In this document: piece after piece, positions 11,001 through 17,781 of the stretch
How the letters are laid out: every line of letters starts with the position of its first letter
Position numbering within the stretch: position 1 is the stretch's first letter
Origin: Neorhodopirellula pilleata
Lineage (GTDB): Bacteria; Planctomycetota; Planctomycetia; Pirellulales; Pirellulaceae
DNA length: 64,000 nucleotides
Direction: 5' to 3'
Assembly: GCF_007859915.1 (NCBI RefSeq)
Contig: NZ_SJPM01000011.1
Coordinates: 203,191-267,190 of the forward strand
Made by a program: the position numbers and the translations under genes
The notes under the pieces: generated by a model
The model's database searches: none
Told to the model about the DNA's origin: nothing
The model's input: the letters and a program-made list of their open reading frames with translations, nothing else

Positions 11001-11599
11001 TTGCGAGCAAGCGGATTCCGGTCGCAAACGTGTCACTGGATGTCGCGGATCAATTGCGACGTTCGACGAGTGATCAGGTATCCGAAATGGCGGTCGATGT
11101 ATTCGGCCCGCTTCGCACGCCTGTGCTGGGCGAGTCAAAAGAGAGAATCGAACGCATTCGAAATGTGATCGTCGACGGAACGGGCAATCCTTATCTCGGC
11201 GAAGCCATCTACCTGCAACGATGCGCCAATTGCCATCGCCTGTTTCACAAGGGAGGCAACGTGGGACCGGATTTGACGCCTTATCAACGAGGCGATTTGG
11301 GAACGTTGTTAAACAGCGTGATACAACCAAGTGCCGAAATCCGCGAAGGTTACGAACAGGTGATGTTGCTCACCGTGGATGGTCGGGTTGTGACAGGATT
11401 TCTCACCGACCGCGATAGCCAAGTCACAACGCTACGCGGCAAGTCAGGCGAAGACATTCGAATCGAGTCCGACGACATTGAATCGATCGAACCGGTCGGA
11501 CGCAGCCTCATGCCTGACGGCTTGCTCGATGATTTGAATGATCAACAAGTCCGCGACTTCTTCGCCTACCTGAGAATTTCGCAGCCCATTAGCGACTAG
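8018..11599 (+). CDS. PVC-type haem-binding protein: jelly-roll, propeller, HEAT repeats, cytochrome c
   Basis: 1193 residues with a signal peptide (about 1-26). Residues about 30-165 resemble the galactose-binding jelly-roll of beta-galactosidases and sialate esterases (RGVNGAHEVWINGTSIG). About 215-600 is the planctomycete 'membrane-bound dehydrogenase' propeller (LMLSEPLVAQPTHFSFD, DTDGDGRYDK, NGLVWGMDGWLYG). About 610-1040 consists of HEAT-like repeats. The C-terminus carries a mono-haem cytochrome c site CANCH at 1069-1073 and the family sequence GPDLTPYQRGDLGTLL...QPSAEIREGYE. It is probably a periplasmic sugar or polyol oxidase passing electrons to its own haem. The substrate is unknown; the fused N-terminal jelly-roll points to a glycan. 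Confidence 0.88.
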   Translation: MFQPRLVLVLGLFSATWFGHISPSIGSDWQVVSVPGEHPIASTVWFRTWLKPHASFFSRHERDLFGESVIFQLRGVNGAHEVWINGTSIGRLGVSSTTSGEKPTGHRQYKIPPGTFVADHWNEITIRIDPDDQGVVFQDHAPFVMNYFWECVLEGQWESQVLDQPPSFGEALKEKPSRSAFERFNESSQVLAAADSFVHGEKMSPSQSLAQMKTPDDLQVELMLSEPLVAQPTHFSFDSRGRLWVSQYRQYPFPAGLKMISRDRYYRSHYDRVPPPPPNHDRGRDRISIHEDTDGDGRYDKHSIFQDELNMANAAVRGRSGVWVINTPYLLFYPDADFDDVPDGPPVVHLKGFGMEDSHSVANGLVWGMDGWLYGAQGSTTTCHITRPGIDADDEPGIYFQGCMVWRYHPESRRFEIFSEGGGNNFGLEVDSGGRLFTGNNGGQTRGFHYIQGGLHLMQGTTPNKFGPVRNQFAFGQLPFMATEQPIPRFTHFATLVESTAMPAPYQNTFLSVEPLHNFVIASRRHVAGATFRTSDTVKVLTSDDFAFRPVYIGGAPDGSVLVADFYEHYIAHGQHYQSQIDPTTGRIYRIRGVRESLISDLNLHSKSSDELIALLAHPNRWHRHTAVRLLGERRDPDTREKLQGLVRRGNELEALAAIWALYQAFGLDANTATIALQHRTPMVRYWAVRLICDDIGFANRRQVAGLESILGAFENGPDRVADGLFDVLVTIALNETDAEVRSQIAASARRLPVDQALKLVALLLQHDEDIDDAYVPLLCWWVLETSLDRDRDAVVDLFDDPEFRRQPMVVEHILSRTMRALALKGGQTDLRRCARLLELADQSAPINALLAGFEAAYEGRTMTGLPDELGRALIQSGRSSLALKVRLGDTEATKEANELLVDEQADVDERTAMARTLGEVKQPESLEPLLDVATSIQNSQLQRAALIAISGFDHPSIGPRLIAAFDQFTDDVRPAFFDAMLSREPWAIEFVEALASKRIPVANVSLDVADQLRRSTSDQVSEMAVDVFGPLRTPVLGESKERIERIRNVIVDGTGNPYLGEAIYLQRCANCHRLFHKGGNVGPDLTPYQRGDLGTLLNSVIQPSAEIREGYEQVMLLTVDGRVVTGFLTDRDSQVTTLRGKSGEDIRIESDDIESIEPVGRSLMPDGLLDDLNDQQVRDFFAYLRISQPISD

Positions 11600-11966
11600 C
11601 GACTGTTTTGATAACCGAAACAGACTAGGTGTTCTGAAATCCCTACGGGATGGTCACGGACGTAGTCCAGTGGCGTCGACAATCACATGTCTTTACGCCG
11701 GAGGCGTTGTCAGCGATTAGCCGGTGGTCGAGCGAAGCGAACACCACCGGAAAACTCTGATGGGAATTTGATTTTCGGTCATCGGCGGCGGTTGTCGGAA
11801 CATGACATCCCGTTTCGCAGCCGATGGTGTTGGTTGCGGTTGGAGTTGGTTTAAGTTTAAGTTTAAGCTTAAGTTTAATATCGCGAAGGCCTAGCCAATA
11901 ACCAATAACCAATAACCAATAGCTACCCCTTGCCGGGTCTTCGCTATCGCTGCTACCCAGCCTACT
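11600..11966. other. Gene-free gap with short simple repeats
   Basis: No gene is supported here. The stretch holds CCGGTGGT and ACCACCGG arms (11721-11750) around AGCGAAGCG, a TTTAAG direct repeat (about 11850-11880) and three to four copies of CCAATAA (about 11893-11920). The phrase GGCGTTGTCAGCGATTAGCC (11704-11723) recurs at about 60447, so this is partly shared intergenic repeat. It separates two convergent genes. Confidence 0.6.
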
Positions 11967-13346
11967 TTAGGGGCGGCGGATCCAGACGGCGGAGGATTGG
12001 CCTTGGGGGGTGGCATTAACGCTGATGAAACTTTCACCGGCGGGGGTTTGGTTGTCTCTCACCGCGTTGATCTCGCATTCGCTGTCGAGGTCGTTCAAGT
12101 TTCGGATCGCGAACAATTCACCACCGAGACTTTTCAGGCTGCCGACAACCTCCACCATGCCGCCTCCGGCACCCAGGTTGCCGAAGTGGCCTTTGGCGGT
12201 CGTGACGGGTGGTTGCTGGGTGACGTCGCCGAACACGTCTTGAATCCCTCGGGCTTCGTCGCGATCGATTTCCACATGACCGAGGCCGTTGGCATGAATG
12301 TGTCCGATCGGAGTGTCGCCATGGCCGGCGGCATTGGCGCACCGGATGGCCGCGCGGATCGCGTTTGCGATTGCGACGCGGATCGGACGTGGTCCTCCTT
12401 GGGGACCCACGCAACTTGTTCCGTAACCGATCACTTCACCGAAAATTTCCGCCCCGCGGGCTTGGGCGTGTTCACGGGATTCACAGATGATCGCCGCAGC
12501 GCCTTCGCCGATCACACTGCCGTCGCGGGTCGCGTCGAACGGTCGTGACATCGTGGCGGGGTCTTCGCGATCGGCGGCCAAGGTTTCTTGCATTGACGCG
12601 TGCAACGTTCGGAGCAAATGGATTCGCGATCCGGTCGAACCGACGACCAAGGCATCGGCGTGTCCCCGCAAAATCGTCGAGACCGCTTCGGCGATCGCCG
12701 CACCTGCGGAAGATTCTCGCAAAGTGATTGAATTGTTCGGGCCACGCAGATCGTTGTAGATCGCGATATGCGAGGCGGGCATGTTGGGCAAATACTTTAA
12801 CAGCCACAAAGGAGCGACTTTGGGGAGCCCGGTTTGACCCCATTTGTCGAATCGGAATCGGCCGTCTTCGATGCACGCGGCGATGCCGTCGGTGTATTCC
12901 TCGGGCGCTGACATGATGTAGTCGCATCCGAACACCACCCCCGTGCGATCACGATCGAAAGACTCCGCATCGAACCGAGCGTTTTGCAGTGCAAGTTGAG
13001 CGACCGCGACGCCCATCTCGATTTCGCGGCACATCACCTTGCCGGCTTTTCGGATGGTCTTCTTCAAATCCTTTTCAAGGTCGCCGTAATTGTCGATGTG
13101 TCCGGTGAAGTCAATCGCCTCGGCCCCGTGACTGACGCAGTAGGCTTCGGTGGGAACAAGCGTCAGCGGTCGGATGCCCGAATCACCGGCTCGCAATGCC
13201 GCAACGAGAGCCTCCGGCGAATTCCCTAATGGGCTGACGACGCCCATTCCTGTGATCACCACGCTCGAGGTGGGGCGGCGCGGCGAAGTGGGCGGGCTTC
13301 CCGGTCGGGAAGATCGGTTAGAGGTGTCTGAATGGGAATCTGACAT
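11967..13346 (-). CDS. Beta-ketoacyl-ACP synthase homologue lacking the Cys-His-His triad
   Basis: 459 residues with the thiolase fold of FabF-type condensing enzymes: VVITGMGVVSPLGNSPEAL (about 29-47), a GPNNSI strand (202-207), DGSVIGEGAAAIICE (about 275-289) and a GNLGAGGGMVEV C-terminal loop. Aligned by eye to E. coli FabF without gaps around each motif, Cys163 becomes Glu211, His303 becomes Asn353 and His340 becomes Asn390; Lys335 is kept as Lys385. It therefore should not condense by the normal acyl-Cys route. It may be a non-catalytic partner like a chain-length factor, a decarboxylase, or a binding protein. It stands alone, divergent from the metal-binding gene, with no acyl carrier protein nearby. 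Confidence 0.8.
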   Translation of the reverse strand: MSDSHSDTSNRSSRPGSPPTSPRRPTSSVVITGMGVVSPLGNSPEALVAALRAGDSGIRPLTLVPTEAYCVSHGAEAIDFTGHIDNYGDLEKDLKKTIRKAGKVMCREIEMGVAVAQLALQNARFDAESFDRDRTGVVFGCDYIMSAPEEYTDGIAACIEDGRFRFDKWGQTGLPKVAPLWLLKYLPNMPASHIAIYNDLRGPNNSITLRESSAGAAIAEAVSTILRGHADALVVGSTGSRIHLLRTLHASMQETLAADREDPATMSRPFDATRDGSVIGEGAAAIICESREHAQARGAEIFGEVIGYGTSCVGPQGGPRPIRVAIANAIRAAIRCANAAGHGDTPIGHIHANGLGHVEIDRDEARGIQDVFGDVTQQPPVTTAKGHFGNLGAGGGMVEVVGSLKSLGGELFAIRNLNDLDSECEINAVRDNQTPAGESFISVNATPQGQSSAVWIRRP

Positions 13347-13550
13347 GAATCACGACAAAAAAGAGGCGAAAACCACAACGTCGGGAAGATAGCAAATCTC
13401 GTCCACCGGCGGAACGTCGCTCGTTGAATGTCTCGACATACCGCTACCCATCACGCTAAGATCATAAGCGGCGGGCAACTTAACCTGCCCCCTTGTTATG
13501 GCCGGCCATTAAGCCCGTCGCTTCGATTTTCCACTCAAGAACGAAAAAAC

Positions 13551-13946
13551 ATGAAAACTGTCGCTTACGTTGTCGCCGGATTGGCTGCTTTGGGCATCAT
13601 GGTCGCTTTAATCGTTTCCCCAACTTCCCAAGGCACGCTCTCGGAAACGGCACCGGCTGCCGCCTCGCTGGTGTCGACCACGACTGAACCGATGACCGAG
13701 CCCGGTTCGATGACACTGGAAGTTCCAAGCATGCACTGCCAGTTCGCCTGTTTCCCGAAAGTCAAAGAAACGCTCGAAGGAAGCGAAGGGGTCACTGAGG
13801 TCGTTTTGGCGGAACAGCCCGATCCGAACGCTTTGACGGTCAAAAAAGTCATCGTCAAGTACGACACCGGTTTTGACCCCGGCAAGGCGATCGCGAGCCT
13901 GAAACAAAAGGGTTTCGACGACGCGCAGCAAATAACATTGGATTGA
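13551..13946 (+). CDS. Membrane-anchored heavy-metal-associated (HMA) domain protein
   Basis: 131 residues from the ATG at 13551, which places a membrane segment or signal anchor at residues 4-24 (VAYVVAGLAALGIMVALIV). A Thr/Ala/Glu-rich linker (25-52) leads to a ferredoxin-like HMA domain (about 54-130). The metal loop reads MHCQFAC (61-67), that is CX3C rather than the usual CXXC of copper chaperones. The distal part FDPGKAIASLKQKGFD fits the second helix of the fold. It probably binds a soft metal at the outer face of the membrane. The stop overlaps the TTG start of the chelatase gene by four bases, so the two are translated together. Confidence 0.78.
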   Translation: MKTVAYVVAGLAALGIMVALIVSPTSQGTLSETAPAAASLVSTTTEPMTEPGSMTLEVPSMHCQFACFPKVKETLEGSEGVTEVVLAEQPDPNALTVKKVIVKYDTGFDPGKAIASLKQKGFDDAQQITLD

Positions 13947-14815
13947 TCTTGCCAAACCTTCCTTCCCATTCGCCCCTCGGGGTCTTGCTCGTCGGTCACG
14001 GGACTCGCGATCGTAGTGGAACGGAGGAGTTTTTCTTACTCGGGCAGCGTTTGTCCACCGTACTGAGCGGTCAGGCCGTCGTTGCCCCGTGCTTGCTCGA
14101 GTTTCAAGAGCCCACGATTACGCAAGCTTGGGCGACGTTGGTGTCCCACCAATGTTCCCGGGTCGTGGTCGCCCCGTTGTTGTTGTTTGCGGCCGGGCAC
14201 GCCAAGTCCGACATCCCTGATGAAGTGGCTGCGGCCAAACAAGCGACTCCGGGTTCCGAATCGGTGGATGTCAGCTTTTGTCCGCCCATTTCACGACAAG
14301 CGTTGATGATCGACGCCGTTCGCCAGAGACTCATCGAGGCCCTAGAGACGCTTCCGAATGATCGCGTTGGGTTAGCAATGGAAGGCAACCAGCGGACAGC
14401 GATCGTGATGGTGGGCCGAGGGAGCCGCGACGTTTGTGCGAGCGCTGACATGCGAGTGCTCAGTGAAATCGCAGTCATGGGCAGGCCTGACGAACAACCG
14501 TCGTTGGCCGATCAATACGGAATTGCTCGTGATGGATTGCACACCACGTTCTATGCGATGGCCGAACCCCGATTGCCCGACACCCTCGATCGAGTCGCCG
14601 CTTCGGGACGTTTTGATCGGATTGTCGTCCATCCCCATTTGCTGTTTTCAGGACGGCTTTATGAGGCGATCGAAAAACAGGTTCAAGACGCCGCAAAAAA
14701 TCATCCTCACGTGCAATTCGGGACGTCGGCTTATCTGGGACCGACCGACCTGGTCGCCCGAGCCGTGGCGGCGAGAATCGTTGAAGCTTGCAGCCCGCCG
14801 GTGATGTCGGTGTAG
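13943..14815 (+). CDS. cbiX: CbiX-type sirohydrochlorin cobalt/iron chelatase
   Basis: 290 residues, the two-domain length of CbiX. It inserts a divalent metal into sirohydrochlorin for cobalamin or sirohaem. Each half has the chelatase fold. The first begins LGVLLVGHGTRDRSGTEEF (His19 is the expected metal/proton ligand) and continues with VVAPLLLFAAGHAKSDIP (His86). The second has TAIVMVGRGSRD and IVVHPHLLFSGRLYEAI. The second half lacks the GHG histidine (GRG), as usual when only one half is catalytic. It starts at a TTG at 13943 overlapping the HMA gene stop (TTGA). No other cobalamin gene is present, so the metal (Co, Fe or Ni) is open. Confidence 0.85.
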   Translation: MILPNLPSHSPLGVLLVGHGTRDRSGTEEFFLLGQRLSTVLSGQAVVAPCLLEFQEPTITQAWATLVSHQCSRVVVAPLLLFAAGHAKSDIPDEVAAAKQATPGSESVDVSFCPPISRQALMIDAVRQRLIEALETLPNDRVGLAMEGNQRTAIVMVGRGSRDVCASADMRVLSEIAVMGRPDEQPSLADQYGIARDGLHTTFYAMAEPRLPDTLDRVAASGRFDRIVVHPHLLFSGRLYEAIEKQVQDAAKNHPHVQFGTSAYLGPTDLVARAVAARIVEACSPPVMSV

Positions 14816-14843
14816 TTACGCTATGCTGTCTTGGCGATGAATA

Positions 14844-14953
14844 AGCATCGCGTGAACATTAAGTGGTGGCGACTTTCAGTCGCCAAACCCTGAAACGTCG
14901 ACTGAAAGTCGACGCCACGTTAAGAATCCATCACTTATTGTTCACGCGATGCT
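14844..14953. repeat. Miniature inverted-repeat element, 15-bp termini
   Basis: Perfect 15-bp terminal inverted repeats, AGCATCGCGTGAACA (14844-14858) and its complement (14939-14953), enclose a hairpin built on GGCGACTTTCAGTCGCC and CGACTGAAAGTCGACG. The right end enters the coding sequence of the small membrane protein gene and encodes its last residues and stop. A related hairpin with the same right terminus lies between gltB and gltD (51611-51679). Confidence 0.8.
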
Positions 14954-15345
14954 AAGTTCGCGGCCACCGCGAGTGCCAACACCGCCCCCAACCAACCGTG
15001 CAGGTCGACGAGGGCTCGCATCGTTAACGTCGATGCGAGGGGCATCATGCAAACGAACATCGTGCCGATCGTGAGGAACCCAAACAACACCATGCCCCAA
15101 AATACAATCGGTTCCGCTCGCCGGAGCTTAACCAGTCTCTGCGCCGGGGCAGTCAACCGATCGGTCCACCGCAAGATCGCATAGAGCGGCAGCGCGACGA
15201 CGATCACGCCGCTAGCCATCATGTGCCCTAGCAGTCGGTATCCTCCCAAATGTCCGTCGAACCAAGTCGGCAGCGATGTTAACACGGACACGATCACCGC
15301 GATCAGCAACACCCCAAAGGTGGCCCGTTGAATGAATCGTTTCAT
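14935..15345 (-). CDS. Four-helix membrane protein, probable cytochrome b-like partner of the heptahaem cytochrome
   Basis: 136 residues with about four hydrophobic segments (roughly 9-25, 40-60, 80-102, 112-130). Histidines lie at helix boundaries (FDGHLGGYRLLGHMMASG and VDLHGWLG) and could ligate haem. It may carry electrons from the quinone pool to the multihaem cytochrome. Its ATG overlaps the cytochrome stop by four bases (ATGA), so the pair is one operon. The last residues, including SREQ and the stop, lie in a mobile repeat end, so the original C-terminus may have been replaced. No exact family was recognised; haem binding is inferred. Confidence 0.65.
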   Translation of the reverse strand: MKRFIQRATFGVLLIAVIVSVLTSLPTWFDGHLGGYRLLGHMMASGVIVVALPLYAILRWTDRLTAPAQRLVKLRRAEPIVFWGMVLFGFLTIGTMFVCMMPLASTLTMRALVDLHGWLGAVLALAVAANLASREQ

Positions 15346-17495
15346 GATCGGTCTCCTTGATCTGCGGTCTTTGCTTCCGGGGGCATCGCAGGCCGAACCA
15401 TTATGGCGAAAATCTTCGCCCCTGCGCCGGCGAGCATTAGGATTGCCAAGGCGGCTAGCGAAATCATCGTCAAGACTTTGAACTGAGTCCGACCAAGAAA
15501 CATTTGATTCCAGACTTGGCGTTCGTCATCGCTGAGTCTTTGCAGACTTGCCATCGTAACGGCAGTGGGTCGAATCGGAGCTGGTCCGACGGCGGCCACG
15601 GTGGAGGCAAAGATCTTGCCATCGTCGGCATGACATTCGATGCATCCGGTCGCGCCAAGCGACCAACCCGCCGGGCGGACGTTGTGAGCGATCGGCCACT
15701 GCACCATGCCGACCATGTCTTGGTTATCAACCGAAGTGGTTTTCAGCTCGTTTTCCTTATCCGATTTCGCGAACACGTTCCCTGTCGAAACATAGACCGC
15801 GTCGGAGACCTTCAGTTCGTCTTCGATCGCCGCGAGCGCCGCGTAGACCTTTTCATTAAACAGGCTCGATTTGTTTTCGTCCTGCAACGTCGGCAAACTG
15901 ATTTCCTCGACGAAACCGCGACGAACCCGAAGCGCTTTCCGCGTCGCCGCGTAAACCTCATCGGGCGGAAGAGGCCGAACGTTGCCTTCCTCGATGAAGC
16001 CCCAAAACGCCGGCCAAACGACGCGGGTAGCGCGGACACGGGGCGACGGAGTTGACAGAGTTGACGACGGCCCCGACGATTCGGAATCGGCCGATACTTG
16101 TTTGGCCGACAAGTGGTCCGCCGATGGGGCAAACACGGGACCGCGGATCAGAGGCAATTCTTCTCCGGTACGATGCGTTTTGGAACCGAGTCCGTGAGAC
16201 AGTGACGTCATAATGCCGCCTGCCACGTCGGTCGGGATCGGGCCACTGTGACACGTGGTGCAAGCCATCTTTTCAAAATGGATCGGCGGCAAACCTTCAT
16301 GAAGCGGCAGCGGTGAGCCAAGCCTGCCCGGTCGATTGGCAATGTTCTTCAACGCGACGGAGGCTTCGGCGGCGTCTTCGTCCAGATAGAAATCCGTTCC
16401 CAGGTGACAACCCACGCAACTGAGCGTGACGACCGACTCTCCGGCGGGATGCCGTTCGCCTTCAAAGCCCCGCGAGATATGATGATCAATCCCGTTGCGG
16501 TGGCAATCGGTGCATTTCATGCCCGCGCGAAGGTGAACGTCTTGGTCGTGGATCCATCGTTCGTTGATACCAGCGGTTGCACCGGAATGGCCGAGTTCCG
16601 CTGCTTGGCTATCCGCGTCGTGGCCTGAATCGCCAAGCGACACCGTCCGCTGACTATGACATTGATAGCACGCATTGTTCTCGACGTGTCGGACTAGGTC
16701 GATAAACATAGTGCCGTCTGGATTGAACTTTCGCGGGTCGTATGCCACCGTCGGCAGTTTCGCCTGGACCGCCTCGTCACTCGGATCGCTACCTTCTTTG
16801 ATCCGGCCGACGGTTCCGTTGATCTCACCCAAACGCAACGCCGCCGTGGGTGCCCACGCAAAGTTTTCGCTTTCGATCGCATCGCGCCGTTGTTCGAAAT
16901 CGTACGCCCCTGAAACGGCGTGACACGCCATGCAATCGACCTCCAGTTCACCGGACAGTTGCCAGCGAGGGTTTGGATCGTTGATTTGGTCAGGCTTCGT
17001 TTGGCCGCCTGGGATACGACCGCCGAAGTAGCGGGTCATCGCCCAGTCATCGATGCCCACATCGGCAGGGTTGAACACGCCCGGCCAGTCGCGGTAGCTC
17101 AGCGGCAATTGGGTCCCGGTACGCTCATCGGTCCAGATCCAAGGCTCGCCCGGCCGGCCGTCGTCGATCGCTGGTCCGTTGCCATCGTTTGAAGAGGCGG
17201 TGCGAAGGGTGTGATTGCGAAACGCGTTGAAGTGCCAACCGTGCGAGATCGTTTCGTAATCGTGGCATCGTCCGCAAGTGTTTTCGGGCGAGTAGGGGCG
17301 TGTCGACTCGGAGGTGATCTTGCGATTGTCGTTGTCGTACAAGTCGATGTGATGCAGATACCTCTTGTCGCTGTCGGACCTCGCGAATTGTCGTGATCCG
17401 TCGGCAGCATGGCCGCGCGAAGCGGTCAAAACCAAGAATGCGACCACGATCGCGACCGATCGAAGCGTTGGTAATGAGTAGCCCATGAATTCCAT
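15342..17495 (-). CDS. Heptahaem cytochrome c with C-terminal membrane anchor
   Basis: 717 residues. A signal peptide (about 1-30, ending SRGHA-A) is followed by seven CXXCH haem sites: CGRCH (74-78), then CMACH, CYQCH, CTDCH, CVGCH, CTTCH and, after a gap of about 200 residues, CIECH. A membrane helix near the C-terminus (about 670-695) fixes it to the membrane, haems facing the periplasm. Extra histidines (ISHGWH, DHHISRG) could be distal ligands. It resembles planctomycete multihaem cytochromes of unknown partner; electron transfer is certain in kind but donor and acceptor are not. A second Met at residue 4 is an alternative start. It heads an operon with the membrane protein that overlaps its stop. 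Confidence 0.85.
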   Translation of the reverse strand: MEFMGYSLPTLRSVAIVVAFLVLTASRGHAADGSRQFARSDSDKRYLHHIDLYDNDNRKITSESTRPYSPENTCGRCHDYETISHGWHFNAFRNHTLRTASSNDGNGPAIDDGRPGEPWIWTDERTGTQLPLSYRDWPGVFNPADVGIDDWAMTRYFGGRIPGGQTKPDQINDPNPRWQLSGELEVDCMACHAVSGAYDFEQRRDAIESENFAWAPTAALRLGEINGTVGRIKEGSDPSDEAVQAKLPTVAYDPRKFNPDGTMFIDLVRHVENNACYQCHSQRTVSLGDSGHDADSQAAELGHSGATAGINERWIHDQDVHLRAGMKCTDCHRNGIDHHISRGFEGERHPAGESVVTLSCVGCHLGTDFYLDEDAAEASVALKNIANRPGRLGSPLPLHEGLPPIHFEKMACTTCHSGPIPTDVAGGIMTSLSHGLGSKTHRTGEELPLIRGPVFAPSADHLSAKQVSADSESSGPSSTLSTPSPRVRATRVVWPAFWGFIEEGNVRPLPPDEVYAATRKALRVRRGFVEEISLPTLQDENKSSLFNEKVYAALAAIEDELKVSDAVYVSTGNVFAKSDKENELKTTSVDNQDMVGMVQWPIAHNVRPAGWSLGATGCIECHADDGKIFASTVAAVGPAPIRPTAVTMASLQRLSDDERQVWNQMFLGRTQFKVLTMISLAALAILMLAGAGAKIFAIMVRPAMPPEAKTADQGDRS

Positions 17496-17641
17496 TCTGA
17501 ATTAGGAAAAAACTTGCCAGCGAACGTTTTCCCGCAGATCGTCGAGCCGGTCAACCGCCGCATCGATCGTATGGACGTCGGGTTTGTATCGATCGTCCGG
17601 CGACGGTGAAGCACTTCGCTCGCGGGAGCTAACGCAACGCA

Positions 17642-17670
17642 TTGACACAACCCCCTTGGTTCGATAGGTT
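17642..17670 (+). promoter_or_regulatory. Candidate sigma-70-type promoter for the nusA operon
   Basis: A perfect TTGACA (17642-17647) is separated by 17 bases from TAGGTT (17665-17670), which keeps the first two and last positions of a -10 box. Transcription would begin near 17677, about 28 bases before a terminator-like hairpin and 105 bases before nusA. Confidence 0.5.
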
Positions 17671-17704
17671 GGCGGCCTGAAGACTCACGGCAGACTCACT
17701 GTTC

Positions 17705-17737
17705 GCCCGGGCCCCATCGGTCCGGGCTGTTTTTTTA
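17705..17737 (+). terminator. nusA: Intrinsic-terminator-like hairpin in the nusA leader
   Basis: GCCCGG (17705-17710) pairs with CCGGGC (17722-17727) around GCCCCATCGGT, followed by a run of T to about 17737. It lies after the candidate promoter and 45 bases before the nusA ATG. It could end readthrough from upstream or act as an attenuator controlling nusA, a termination factor. Confidence 0.6.
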
Positions 17738-17781
17738 TCGTAACCCCTGACTTCTCTCCTCTTTGCCCAAGCTTGGTTGCT

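Noticed and set aside
11643-11912. 89-residue open frame with a KLKLKLK run
   Set aside because: The run is a translation of a TTTAAG simple repeat, and the rest is intergenic repeat shared with about 60447.
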